The position numbers and the translations under genes are program-made. Source: Nitrosospira sp. NpAV (GTDB lineage Bacteria > Pseudomonadota > Gammaproteobacteria > Burkholderiales > Nitrosomonadaceae). From it: a stretch of 64,000 nucleotides of DNA. Positions 18,663 to 27,546 of the stretch are shown here, one piece after another. Each line of letters starts with the position of its first letter. Within the stretch, counting starts at the first letter, position 1. The stretch covers positions 434,001-498,000 of the forward strand of contig NZ_JXQM01000001.1 of NCBI RefSeq assembly GCF_000832065.1. The letters are read 5' to 3'. Below the pieces are notes generated by a model. That model was given only the letters and a program-made list of their open reading frames with translations. It had not been told where the DNA came from and did not search any database.

Positions 18663-19646
18663 TCAGCGTATCACGCCACGCCGCAACAATTGCCATGAAA
18701 TCTTAAAACCCCATAACACTGGGTGTCGTCGCAACATGGGCGTCACCTCGACACGAACCCCGGTATGGCGTTCGATTTTCCATGCAGCATAACTAATGCT
18801 GTCGCTGAAAGTGAACGCCGCCTTTGTCAGACGAAGCACCGACAAGACTGTTCCCTGCCAGCGCCGTAACCGCCAGCGCCAGCGCGCACGCTTGCGGTCC
18901 GCCTCATCGATCAGGCATCGATAGTGCCCGTCTGGCAGCGCCTCCAGGACTCCCACCAATGCCGGCGCGGCATGCTCAGTCAAGCGCGTATAATCATCCA
19001 GGTTGATCTGGGCGAGCTGTTGCGCCCGTGTTGCACGTTCGGGCCGCAATTCGGCTGCATAGGTTTGCGTCAAACCGTTGACCCAGATTGCTTCGACATT
19101 CGCCACGGACGCGTTTAACATGGGGAGACTGGATTTCAGGAATGTCACCACAGCTTGGGCCAGCGCAGTGTAAATATGCTTGCGGATGTTCTCGTCACGC
19201 GCATACAACAATCGGGAAGGTTGAGCAAAGCGTGCCCACAAATATGGATGAAACCAACGCCGGGTGCCTTGCTCGAAGTCTGCCATTGAGACCACCGCAT
19301 ACTTGGCCCGGAATTTCTTTTCCTGCATATCTTCCTGTGCGGCCACTTCAAGATAGAACACATTTGGAGCTAACCAGGCGTTAAGGTAACCAAGATAACG
19401 CTCTGGATAAGCTTTCCCGTAGCTGTTCACTATCGCGTAGAAATCTACCACCCCCTCACCGAGATCACCGGATCGCAGGCAGGATCCATAAAGAAGAATG
19501 GCCTCCAGCGAGGAGCCGAAACGTAATTTCAATGCTTCGACCAGAACGAGAAAATCCGGCGATACAGACCTCGAACTCAGCGAGGCCATCTCAGCGACTA
19601 GATCACTGGGAATGTGTTGATCAAATATTGAGGCGCGGTCTGTCAT
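18663..19646 (-). CDS. Nucleotidyltransferase-fold protein resembling Tam41/Mmp37 CDP-diacylglycerol synthase
   Basis: The 327-residue product has a Pol-beta-type nucleotidyltransferase signature: LLYGSCLRSG (G54, S55) with a metal-binding D68 in GVVDFYAIV. Further along, KYAVVSMADFEQGTRRW and YLWARFAQPSRLLY mirror the order of the KYGVVS, W and LYxxGRxxKPV blocks that I recall for Tam41, the mitochondrial enzyme making CDP-diacylglycerol from phosphatidate and CTP. No long membrane helices are seen. It overlaps the lipid-kinase stop by ATGA and ends a three-gene operon with that kinase and a CDP-alcohol phosphotransferase. That context supports a CDP-lipid synthase role, which remains inference. 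Confidence 0.55.
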   Translation of the reverse strand: MTDRASIFDQHIPSDLVAEMASLSSRSVSPDFLVLVEALKLRFGSSLEAILLYGSCLRSGDLGEGVVDFYAIVNSYGKAYPERYLGYLNAWLAPNVFYLEVAAQEDMQEKKFRAKYAVVSMADFEQGTRRWFHPYLWARFAQPSRLLYARDENIRKHIYTALAQAVVTFLKSSLPMLNASVANVEAIWVNGLTQTYAAELRPERATRAQQLAQINLDDYTRLTEHAAPALVGVLEALPDGHYRCLIDEADRKRARWRWRLRRWQGTVLSVLRLTKAAFTFSDSISYAAWKIERHTGVRVEVTPMLRRHPVLWGFKISWQLLRRGVIR

Positions 19647-20656
19647 GACTGTGAGTTTACCTTACCGGCTCCCACGAAGATAATTGGACCGGCGGCTGTG
19701 ATACGCAATGGCCCATTCCCGCTTGATGCCCGATAGGATTCACCATCGACGATGTAATCGTCATCTATCAACAGCTCCAGCGCTCTGGTATTGCAACTAT
19801 GATAACCATCTTGCTCCTTAAGTGTGTTCCCGCGGCCTGAAAGGAGCACCCATAGCGAACGCAAGGGACGTTTCGACCCCTGCCGGACGAATGTTATATG
19901 CAGCGGCTCCTCTTGGCTTCCCCAGTACGGACGCATGCCAAACAGCAGACGATCCAGACTACTGGCGAAAAGGAACGCGTAGGTTCCACGATGCAGTTCG
20001 ATATTCCTCTCGATAATCGACATTTGAACCGGTGCCCAGGCTCCGTGGCGACGCCCAAAAATCAAGCCGACAAGGTAGCCAAGTGTAATAAGAGCTGAAT
20101 AAATTTCTCCGGTAATACCCAGCTGTTTTATCTTGCTCCGAGAAAATATCACAGCACGGGCAATAAGTCCCACACCAAAAAACATCCCATAAACCTTTGC
20201 CATCCCCGCTTGTTCGATACACAGTACATGGCGTTGTATCAACACGGGAGGTACCCGCTTCAGCAGATGCTCCTTCAATTGCTGGACGATAAATTCCAGT
20301 TCACCGCAAATACCCAGATCCAGCGCCGTCATGTTGGTGGTACCACCCGGGACAACCATCAGTAAGGGCCATCTGGCGAGTGGTTGCGTTGCAAACAAAT
20401 GACACAAAACTCCCTGAACGGTACCATCCCCACCAACAATTACCAGCAAATCAACATCTGCCTGGACAAAGGCATCCACCGATGCGTTAATCTCAGGCGC
20501 GTTCGTGACTTCACGGCAGGTTGCGCCCGGAATCTCGGCGAGGGCTCGCCTTATTGCATCCTTGCGCTTGCGAATACGTCCGCTGAAAGGATTGAAAAGC
20601 AATCCGATTGCGGCCTCCCCAGCTCTCAATCTATTTATCCGTGAATTTTCTATCAT
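19643..20656 (-). CDS. Diacylglycerol kinase-family lipid kinase
   Basis: The catalytic domain has LLFNPFSGR near the start, the ATP-site GGDGTVQGVL (75-84) and PGGTTNMTALD (103-113), characteristic of DgkB/YegS/sphingosine-kinase-type lipid kinases. The 337-residue product would phosphorylate diacylglycerol, ceramide or a related lipid at the membrane face. The ATG at 20656 has AGGAG just upstream and overlaps the preceding gene by 26 bases; longer in-frame starts exist up to 20731. It is coupled by ATGA to the Tam41-like gene, so its phospholipid product could be the substrate for CDP activation. Confidence 0.82.
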   Translation of the reverse strand: MIENSRINRLRAGEAAIGLLFNPFSGRIRKRKDAIRRALAEIPGATCREVTNAPEINASVDAFVQADVDLLVIVGGDGTVQGVLCHLFATQPLARWPLLMVVPGGTTNMTALDLGICGELEFIVQQLKEHLLKRVPPVLIQRHVLCIEQAGMAKVYGMFFGVGLIARAVIFSRSKIKQLGITGEIYSALITLGYLVGLIFGRRHGAWAPVQMSIIERNIELHRGTYAFLFASSLDRLLFGMRPYWGSQEEPLHITFVRQGSKRPLRSLWVLLSGRGNTLKEQDGYHSCNTRALELLIDDDYIVDGESYRASSGNGPLRITAAGPIIFVGAGKVNSQS

Positions 20657-21872
20657 TTCTCCTAACCGCCAAGGGTGCAAAAATACGAACTGCCAGTCTC
20701 CCTTCATCCTGACCCGGAACAATGTCCTCAAACCATGATCGTAAAGACCCGTGGGACCGCCATGCTTGCCAACCCATCATTACCCGAACAGCAAGAAAGA
20801 CAGTCGAGAAAAGATGCCAGATAATTACCGACCAGAGACCGACGTCCGGTCGGCCAATGAACCAGCCAAATGTCAACAGGATCAGGTTGGGATTGCGCCG
20901 GGCAGTAACAAGCCGATTAAATGAATCCAGCGGCCGCCAGATAAAAATATCAAACGATGCAATCCAAAACTGGAAAATTCCTTCACACAATCGGCCGCCC
21001 ACGTAACCGATGAGTATCAACGAGAATATTATTGGCAGATCCGATACCTGCGTGAGTGCTCCCGTCAAGCCTACACCCCAAGCCATATACCATAGCGGTG
21101 GATGAATAATATCCAGGCCGTGATCGAGCACATCTCCAAAACGGCTTGAGGTGACGGTTACTCGCGCCAGCTTCCCGTCGACGGTATCCATAAAGGTCAT
21201 CAACCATCCCATCACCAGCCCCATGCCATAGTGGCCATGCCAGAAGGCAACTCCGGCCAGCAGTGCAAATACAAGACTGAGCAAGGTAACCTGGTTTGGC
21301 CGTATACCGAAGCGTACACAAATACGCACAGCCCAGAAGGCGGGTATGGGCCAGAGCCATTTCGTCACGAGGTCGGTCACGCCTTTGTAGGATCGGGCAA
21401 ATAGTTCTAATTCAAGCTGCCTCCTGTTATCGCTGCTGATAAATAACAGGTAGGGCAGATCCCTTTTCTTGAGATTCTGCTGAAGACCCAACAGATTCAA
21501 GTCTTTCAGCGTATAACGCGGCAAGGCGGAGAGAGCCTCTCCTTCTCCCCCGTCCATGAAATTCGCGAGCACATGGCGCATATTTCCATCCGTAATCCGG
21601 ATTGCAACCGGCTGGCCTATATCGCTGCTAAGCACTAGGTTCACTCGCGTATTAATCAATGCCGCCAAGACCCTGGCGTCAAACAAATGATCCGCCCGCA
21701 AAAATATTGCCGGCGCATGTGCTGGAATCTGCTCCGGATTATCAACCGTCCTGGTTTGATTGAATGCTCCTAACATCCGTCGTAGCCGCTCGCGGCCGCT
21801 CAGACCCCAGACGTTCGTCTCGCTATCTCCGAGGAGATAAATGTAGGTTACCACTGGAATATCCCGGGTCAT
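20631..21872 (-). CDS. CDP-alcohol phosphatidyltransferase with degenerate N-terminal domain
   Basis: The C-terminal membrane domain carries a complete CDP-alcohol phosphotransferase motif at 229-254: D229, D232-G233, A236-R237, G246, D250, D254. Several membrane helices surround it. Such enzymes join a CDP-activated group to an alcohol with loss of CMP. The first 160 residues (LLGDSETNVWGLSGRERLRR, AIFLRADHLFD) recall the nucleotidyltransferase half of bifunctional inositol-phosphate cytidylyltransferase/phosphotransferases but lack the GxGTR-type site. It begins the lipid operon. A dispersed repeat copy lies directly upstream at 21909-22083. Confidence 0.85.
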   Translation of the reverse strand: MTRDIPVVTYIYLLGDSETNVWGLSGRERLRRMLGAFNQTRTVDNPEQIPAHAPAIFLRADHLFDARVLAALINTRVNLVLSSDIGQPVAIRITDGNMRHVLANFMDGGEGEALSALPRYTLKDLNLLGLQQNLKKRDLPYLLFISSDNRRQLELELFARSYKGVTDLVTKWLWPIPAFWAVRICVRFGIRPNQVTLLSLVFALLAGVAFWHGHYGMGLVMGWLMTFMDTVDGKLARVTVTSSRFGDVLDHGLDIIHPPLWYMAWGVGLTGALTQVSDLPIIFSLILIGYVGGRLCEGIFQFWIASFDIFIWRPLDSFNRLVTARRNPNLILLTFGWFIGRPDVGLWSVIIWHLFSTVFLAVRVMMGWQAWRSHGSLRSWFEDIVPGQDEGRLAVRIFAPLAVRRNDRKFTDK

Positions 21873-22230
21873 TTATCTGCGTCTGGACTTGGGATCGCCC
21901 TAGATCCGGTAACTGAGCGGGGTGAAGTGTGCGGTTTTCGGGATACAGGGCAAGGCGCAATCATGCGAACTATGCAATTCATCCCGTGGCAGCCTCACCC
22001 AGAAGGGGGGAGTCAATATGAAATATTGTTATTAGTCTTAACACTGATCTATTAAATGAGCGGTATCAACTATCGGATTCAGGATTATTGGATGGCCCGT
22101 TATATTCATGCGAATACCGGCCATATGCCAGCACAGATAGATCGACATGTATGCCGCACTACCACGGCAATACGCTGTCAGAAACGAGCGCCGAATCCTT
22201 TTACTCTAATGGAAAATAATAAGCAAGCAG
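21873..22230. other. Intergenic region with dispersed repeat, upstream of the lipid operon
   Basis: The 358 bases between the lptG stop and the CDP-alcohol phosphotransferase start are mostly taken up by repeat R1 (21909-22083). No gene-like frame or clear terminator is seen. The promoter for the leftward lipid operon must be in or beside the repeat, or further upstream. Confidence 0.45.
21909..22083 (+). repeat. Dispersed repeat R1 copy
   Basis: It starts with GGGGTGAAGTGTGCGGTTTT, continues into ACAGGGCAAGGCGCAA, and ends GATCTATTAAATGAGCGG followed by CAACTATCGGATTCAGG. The same order and spacing occur at 33397-33622 (plus) and 61965-62170 (minus). Confidence 0.75.
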
Positions 22231-23295
22231 CTAAAAAACCCGCCGCAACCAGAAATTAGCAATAGCAATCAACAGTAGCCCAGGAAAAAGAGCCGTTAGC
22301 GCAGGATTCAAATGCAGCAATAGACCCGCATTCGCGATAACCTGATCAAACAAGTAAACACTGATTCCAAGCATGGATGAGAGCACCAGCTTATTGCCGA
22401 GGCCTGTCCGTACCGATCCGAAAACAAAAGGAATGGAAAGCAACAACATGGCAATTGTCATCAGCGCTCCACCAGCCTTCCTCCACAAAGCCAGCGCATA
22501 GGCATCGGCCTCCTGCCCCGTCGCACGCAAGAAACGCACATGCAGAAACAATTCAATGGGGGAAAGACTCTCAGGTGACTTGGTCAATGTCGAGATATCA
22601 TCTGGATTCAGAAATGATTTCCAGTTCATCGATTTTTTGCTCACGGACTCGATGCGTTGTTCCGCAAATGTCTTGATGGTGACGTCGCTTAATTCCCATA
22701 GATCATCAGCAACAAGATCCGCATGTTTAGCATAGGTATAGGTTAGCAGGAACCCGTTATCATCAAAATGCATTACCTCAATATCCGCAGCCTTTTTTGC
22801 ATGCAGCATCTCGCCGATACGTAATATATTCCGCTCGTCCCGGGTCCAGATACCCAGATGTTTGCCAAGCGCAGCGCTCTTGTCAAGCGCGACAGCGCGG
22901 GAGGAGATGGCTCTCTGTTGAAGTTGCGGCGCGACAAATTGTTCTAGTACAGCAATGAATAATAGGAGAATCAGTCCCACTCCCAATGGAGCAAGACTGA
23001 TACGAATGGGAGAAATACCCGCTACCCGTAATGCGGTCAATTCTGAATTAACAGCTAGCCGTCCCAAAGCAATCACATTGCCCAGCAGCGTAATAAAAGG
23101 CGCAAGCTGGACAAACCTGCGCGGCAGCAGTAATGCGGTATGCAGGAACGCATCCTGGATGCGATAAGTCCCTTTTCCCACGTCGTCAAGCTGATCCAGC
23201 AAGTCGAGAAAACTGAATAGCGGCAAAAGCACCGCAGTCGCAATGCCCAAGCCCATTAAAACCTGCAAGGCCAGGTAACGGTTGGCTATTGTCAT
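22231..23295 (-). CDS. lptG: LptG-like permease of lipid/LPS export ABC transporter
   Basis: The 354-residue product has the LptF/LptG layout: three N-terminal helices, a large periplasmic beta-jellyroll domain (about 120-260), and three C-terminal helices. NSELTALRVAGISPIRI is the cytoplasmic coupling helix region that contacts LptB. The start at 23295 overlaps the lptF stop by ATGA. In the canonical machine LptFG with LptB extract lipopolysaccharide from the inner membrane. Here the neighbours are lipid and nucleotidyltransferase genes rather than pepA, so a dedicated second exporter is possible. Confidence 0.85.
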   Translation of the reverse strand: MTIANRYLALQVLMGLGIATAVLLPLFSFLDLLDQLDDVGKGTYRIQDAFLHTALLLPRRFVQLAPFITLLGNVIALGRLAVNSELTALRVAGISPIRISLAPLGVGLILLLFIAVLEQFVAPQLQQRAISSRAVALDKSAALGKHLGIWTRDERNILRIGEMLHAKKAADIEVMHFDDNGFLLTYTYAKHADLVADDLWELSDVTIKTFAEQRIESVSKKSMNWKSFLNPDDISTLTKSPESLSPIELFLHVRFLRATGQEADAYALALWRKAGGALMTIAMLLLSIPFVFGSVRTGLGNKLVLSSMLGISVYLFDQVIANAGLLLHLNPALTALFPGLLLIAIANFWLRRVF

Positions 23296-24368
23296 CGCCG
23301 AGGAAATAGCTTTCGCCAATAACCCGGTGACAGCAAAATGAATGCGACCACGGACATCAAGACGTAAAGCCACCAGACACCGGGTACTCTGCCGATGGTC
23401 CCCTGCTCCACCCATGTTTGAGCCAGTCCATTCAGGATATAGTAGATCGCAAAAACCAAAGCGGCGGCATAATAAGTCTTCTCCCCTTTATCCTGGCGAG
23501 GTGAAGCGCGGCTGAAAGGCACGGCGATAAGTGCCAGCAGAATGGTGGCAATGGGACGTGAAAGCCGCCATTGGAATTCCGCGATGTCGCGCGGCTGATC
23601 GGATTTCTGCAACGCCGTGGTGGCGGCGGCTTTGCGCTTGTAATCCAGCACGTTGCCGCTATCAGTAAAATACACCAGCTTCTCGAACCGGACTGCCGTA
23701 TCTCTCATTTCAGAATGCATCAGCCGGTAAGTAGCGCCATCACGCAAATGTACTTGAGGACGTTGCCCGGCTGCCGGCTCCTGCGGATAGGCTTCCTTGG
23801 CTACAATGATCTCGCTGCTGTCTTTCTTTCTGATGTAATGAAACACATCCTTCATCTCCTTGCCGGTGCTGTCCTTGGTATGAAGATAAATGACCCTGCC
23901 GCTACTTTCGCTTCCATAGAAACGCCCGGCTTGGAATCGATCCAAATTTAATTCAGCTTCCGCCTGCGCGTTCAGAATATAACTTTCTTCATAAGCCCAT
24001 GGGCGTATGAAGATAGACAGCGCACCGCTGATAATTCCCACGGGAATGGCAACGATGAGTACAGCATAAATTATGCGATTATCGCTGACACCGGCGGAAC
24101 GCAGTACATTAATTTCCTGATCCCTGTGCAGCCGCCCAAGACCCATGACAATAGCGACATAAAGAGCGATCGGCATCAGCACTTCCAGGGCAATCAGCGT
24201 CTTCAGCAGCACCAGCTTCAGCATGGCGGCGATACCCAGCGATTCTGTGACTGCCCCCGCCAGGAAGCGTGCACTGCTGAAACTCGAGAATAATGCCGCC
24301 AAAATGACGATCACCACCGTAAATGGTATTAACAATTCACGCGTAATATATCGTTCTATTATTTTCAC
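23292..24368 (-). CDS. lptF: LptF-like permease of lipid/LPS export ABC transporter
   Basis: A 358-residue permease with N-terminal helices (IERYITRELLIPFTVVIVIL), the coupling segment RDQEINVLRSAGVSDNRI, a periplasmic jellyroll (about 125-260) and C-terminal helices. It pairs with the following lptG gene (ATGA overlap), and 35 bases separate it from a MobA-like gene upstream. From memory, betaproteobacterial LptF near pepA looks different at the N-terminus, so this copy may not be the housekeeping one; that needs a genome-wide check. Confidence 0.82.
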   Translation of the reverse strand: MKIIERYITRELLIPFTVVIVILAALFSSFSSARFLAGAVTESLGIAAMLKLVLLKTLIALEVLMPIALYVAIVMGLGRLHRDQEINVLRSAGVSDNRIIYAVLIVAIPVGIISGALSIFIRPWAYEESYILNAQAEAELNLDRFQAGRFYGSESSGRVIYLHTKDSTGKEMKDVFHYIRKKDSSEIIVAKEAYPQEPAAGQRPQVHLRDGATYRLMHSEMRDTAVRFEKLVYFTDSGNVLDYKRKAAATTALQKSDQPRDIAEFQWRLSRPIATILLALIAVPFSRASPRQDKGEKTYYAAALVFAIYYILNGLAQTWVEQGTIGRVPGVWWLYVLMSVVAFILLSPGYWRKLFPRR

Positions 24369-24403
24369 GGATTCTTTTACTTCATCCTGAAACGGCCATA
24401 GAC

Positions 24404-25246
24404 CTAGGGAAACGGGTCGGGCGAGTCTGTTTTCTCTTGAGCAAGCGGCATTGCTCCCGCCAGGACGGATTCCACAAGCAGCATATCCTCAACTTTGTCC
24501 ACATCAACCCCAGCTTGGGGGAAAGGCAAAAAAACCGGCTGTACCTCGATTCCGGTCCTGGCCGTAACGGCTTTCAATCCTCGGGCGAGTGTCAATAATC
24601 CCAGCAAATACAAGAATACAGCCTTGAAACCAAAGGTCTGCCCGATCAGTAACCAGGGACGCTTGCGTAAATCCTCCGCCCGCTGCCAGAACGAGACCAA
24701 GCCACGGCCACGAGAATTAATAAATGCATAAAGATTGCAGCCGCAGACGCCGCCATCCTGCAACCGTATGACGGTTCGCTTGGCACCGGGAAATGCCGCG
24801 GCGACATCTTCATATTTGACCACTCCTACGGTGGCGTCACTTCCCGCCTTTTGCGATTCGCCCAAGAAATAGCGCACAATTGGAGATGTCAATAAAGCAT
24901 GGTCGGCTGTCGTCAGTAACACCGGAGCATTCTGATCGATGTGTGCGAGTCCGCTATTGGCGCTGCGGCTGGGAGAGTCCAGGTTCGGCAGCCAGCTGAC
25001 GCGCCCGCTCGCGATCCGCCTTTCCAGCTCGGGACAGCCTGGGAGCGCTGATTTGGGCGGGCCGCATACAATAATCGTCTTTACCATATCGCTGGCCTCC
25101 AGTGCATCCAGCACTCGGATGATCATCGGCGTTCCATAAATCGGTGCAAACGCCTTGCAGGCCACGCCTGCTTTAGTCGCAACCGGATCACCCGTCGCGC
25201 GGTCCGCGGCCAGTACGATAGCGGTAAATTGATTAATTTTATTCAT
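24404..25246 (-). CDS. MobA-like NTP transferase domain protein
   Basis: The 280-residue product has a Rossmann-like start TAIVLAADRATGD with a lysine in CKAFAPIYGTPMI (about 30-42), then LTTADHALLTS as the metal-binding segment. These correspond to the LAGGxGxR, K and D sites of MobA/GlmU-type transferases but are diverged (LAADR). A hydrophobic stretch (FGFKAVFLYLLGLLTLARGL) may touch the membrane. The ATG at 25246 starts the domain; the frame is open 45 codons further upstream. It lies 35 bases before lptF. The activated compound is unknown; a phospho-head-group for an exported lipid is one guess. Confidence 0.7.
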   Translation of the reverse strand: MNKINQFTAIVLAADRATGDPVATKAGVACKAFAPIYGTPMIIRVLDALEASDMVKTIIVCGPPKSALPGCPELERRIASGRVSWLPNLDSPSRSANSGLAHIDQNAPVLLTTADHALLTSPIVRYFLGESQKAGSDATVGVVKYEDVAAAFPGAKRTVIRLQDGGVCGCNLYAFINSRGRGLVSFWQRAEDLRKRPWLLIGQTFGFKAVFLYLLGLLTLARGLKAVTARTGIEVQPVFLPFPQAGVDVDKVEDMLLVESVLAGAMPLAQEKTDSPDPFP

Positions 25247-25451
25247 TGCAAACGTTAATCCAGATAACCCATCACGCAAATCCTGGAGTCCCCGCGAGTG
25301 CCGGCGGACAGTTTGTGGCCATTCCCGCCGCTTGCCCGGCGTCCATGGGATAAGCCATGAGCCTCCCTCAACCCGCAACACCGTCTCGCCATCATCTCAT
25401 GTCCTAAGGGATTATCTGGATACTCATACTATCTTGCCTGTCATATATCGA

Positions 25452-26606
25452 TTACAGCGTCTTGCCAAAAATCCGGTAACGTTTGTACTGCCGGCAGCCG
25501 AGGTAATCCAGAATTCCCCGCATTGCCTTGTTGTCCTCCAGTATCCATGACAATTCAACCGCCTGGATTCCCCTGGAAAGCCCTGCCTGCCGGGGCGCAT
25601 CAATTACCATGATCGCCAGCGCCATGCCAATCGGGGAACTCTGAAACTGCTTGCGCACTCCCATCAAGGGTATCCGGCCGGTACGAACTTTTCTGGATTT
25701 AAGGTACCTGATCATTCGAATCCAGCCAAGCGGAAACAAACTGCCATCAAGTTCGGCGAATATCTCGTTTAGATTGGGCAGGCCCGCCATAAATGCCGCC
25801 GGGCGACCATCCACTTCTGCAATCCGAATAAACTCATCGGGCACGAGTAGACGAAGACTGCTGCCGAGTTCGGCAAACTCGGCCTGGGTAAAAGGAACAA
25901 AGCCCCAATTCTCCGACCAGGCATCGTTGAATATATCACGCAAAATTTCCATCTCTTCATCAAATTTGTCGCGGCGTAGCGTTCGTAATCGCACCTGTCC
26001 GGAAAATCTTTCAATCACGCTGCTCATCAATCGGGGCATCTTTTGGTTAGTCTCCGCCCAATAGGCAAGTAGATCCTTCAGCGGTTGATATCCCTGTTCT
26101 TCAAGTAATTTACCGTACCAGCGGCGTGAATGCGGCATCATTACCATCGGCGGCGTATCAAAACCCTCCACGAGAATGCCGCACTCCTGATTGATGGATA
26201 GATTGAATGGTCCGCTGACATGCCTGGTATGCCGGGCAGCCAACCATTCCTCGGCGGTACGCATAAGCACAGCGAATACCTCTGTATCATCTATTCCTTC
26301 CAGCAGACCAAAATGCCCGGTATCCGCACCATAGCGCTGCCGGTGCAGCTGATCAATTTGTGCACTGATCCTTCCCACTGGCTGGTTACCCCGGTATGCA
26401 ATCCATGCCTGCCATTCTCCATGCTTGAAAAAGGGATTAAATCTGGAGAAGTGCAGACGCCGCTCCAGACGTAGGGGGGGTACCCACATCGGATCGTCCG
26501 CATATATGCGCCAGGGGATATCGATAAATACGCCCATCTCGCGATGATTTGTGACCGGGCATATAGTGATGGCTCCGTCTATTGGCGGATCCGGCCTTTC
26601 ATTCAT
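25452..26606 (-). CDS. GNAT-like acyltransferase family protein
   Basis: The 384-residue product begins with a block I recognise from an uncharacterised GNAT-like family (IPWRIYADDPMWVPPLRLER, NPFFKHGE, VGRISAQID, GHFGLLEGIDD). It continues through SGPFNLSINQECGILVEGF to a C-terminal GNAT-like fold (FMAGLPNLNEIFAELDGSLF, VELSWILEDNKAMRGI). As I recall, a member of this kind is the bacterial ceramide synthase of Caulobacter, an N-acyltransferase; this is memory, not shown here. It lies upstream of the MobA-like and lptFG genes on the same strand (205-base gap). Confidence 0.6.
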   Translation of the reverse strand: MNERPDPPIDGAITICPVTNHREMGVFIDIPWRIYADDPMWVPPLRLERRLHFSRFNPFFKHGEWQAWIAYRGNQPVGRISAQIDQLHRQRYGADTGHFGLLEGIDDTEVFAVLMRTAEEWLAARHTRHVSGPFNLSINQECGILVEGFDTPPMVMMPHSRRWYGKLLEEQGYQPLKDLLAYWAETNQKMPRLMSSVIERFSGQVRLRTLRRDKFDEEMEILRDIFNDAWSENWGFVPFTQAEFAELGSSLRLLVPDEFIRIAEVDGRPAAFMAGLPNLNEIFAELDGSLFPLGWIRMIRYLKSRKVRTGRIPLMGVRKQFQSSPIGMALAIMVIDAPRQAGLSRGIQAVELSWILEDNKAMRGILDYLGCRQYKRYRIFGKTL

Positions 26607-27135
26607 AACAGGGTATGGCTAATAAGCGAGCCATCAGGCTAGGCATCATATGTTGGTTATCCGGGAAATCAAATAAACTTAATCGATTATTGAATTTGCT
26701 CTGCTCGATTTCACCCGTTATCAGCCTGCATTTAACACAGTGCGTTAACTCGATGGCACATTGATGACGTGTGCTATTATAATTGCCGACTTAAGACAAC
26801 CGGTTTTCAGCAATGCTTCACATACCAAAGCGCGCATCAGGCCACTACCACCGTGCCGGATACTGAGCTCGCACAATTGTTGATTTTACCATTGAGGCAT
26901 TTGCGATATCATTTACTTGTGACAAAAGTGCGTAACCCGCAAAAGGAAGAATCAAAAGCGATAACGCTTGGTCTGAATCGGCAAACGAAACTTTTGTTTC
27001 TCCTGCTCAATAAAATGGCTTATCAGCAAACAAAAAAATGGAGTGAAAGAATTATTGAGGTCTTACTGGCTACAAGAAAAAGTAAAAAACAGATAAAATT
27101 TTCCTGGCAATACTTCACGAAGAGGTTAATGATTA
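26607..27135. other. AT-rich intergenic region between divergent units
   Basis: The 529 bases between the leftward GNAT-like gene and the rightward small membrane protein are AT-rich compared with the genes. An open frame at 26769-27149 exists but shows no domain or coding character. Promoters for both directions are expected here. Confidence 0.4.
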
Positions 27136-27390
27136 ATGGACAGTCCTGAGTATAACCTGTTAATTTCCCTGGCTCTTATCCCTGTCGTTTTTATGCTGCA
27201 GATGTGGGTGAGACAACGTCGGGTCCGCCGGCGTAATGAATCCGGACAACAGGAATTCGATAGCCTTGCGGCAACGCTCTTATCCGCAATTGCCGAGGGA
27301 TTAGCCGTTATCGGCAGTCTAATACTCATTATCTGGATCATGGGAGCTCTATTGAGATACCTGTTCCCCGTCATATTTAATGCGCAGTAA
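27136..27390 (+). CDS. Small two-helix membrane protein, unknown function
   Basis: This 84-residue product has one hydrophobic helix near residues 7-24 (NLLISLALIPVVFMLQMWV), a very basic loop (RQRRVRRRNESGQQ), an amphipathic stretch, and a second helix near 55-80 (GLAVIGSLILIIWIMGALL). The helix-basic loop-helix layout argues for a real inner-membrane protein with a cytoplasmic loop. No family is recognised. It precedes the fabF-acp pair by 156 bases on the same strand. Confidence 0.5.
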   Translation: MDSPEYNLLISLALIPVVFMLQMWVRQRRVRRRNESGQQEFDSLAATLLSAIAEGLAVIGSLILIIWIMGALLRYLFPVIFNAQ

Positions 27391-27546
27391 TTCGCGATCC
27401 GAGAAACCAGGTAGCAGCCGAAGATCAACCAGTTCCTTTAATTCAACCTGCGACAGATGGAATCGCTGTTTTGTCGTGCAAACTATCCACTTTATTTTTT
27501 CTTTCTTGCGCTACTTTTCGAATTTGATGATTAATCCTGATTGCGT

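Noticed and set aside
26769-27149. 126-codon plus-strand open frame in the AT-rich gap
   Set aside because: No domain, no ribosome-binding site and no coding character; it overlaps the better small membrane protein gene.
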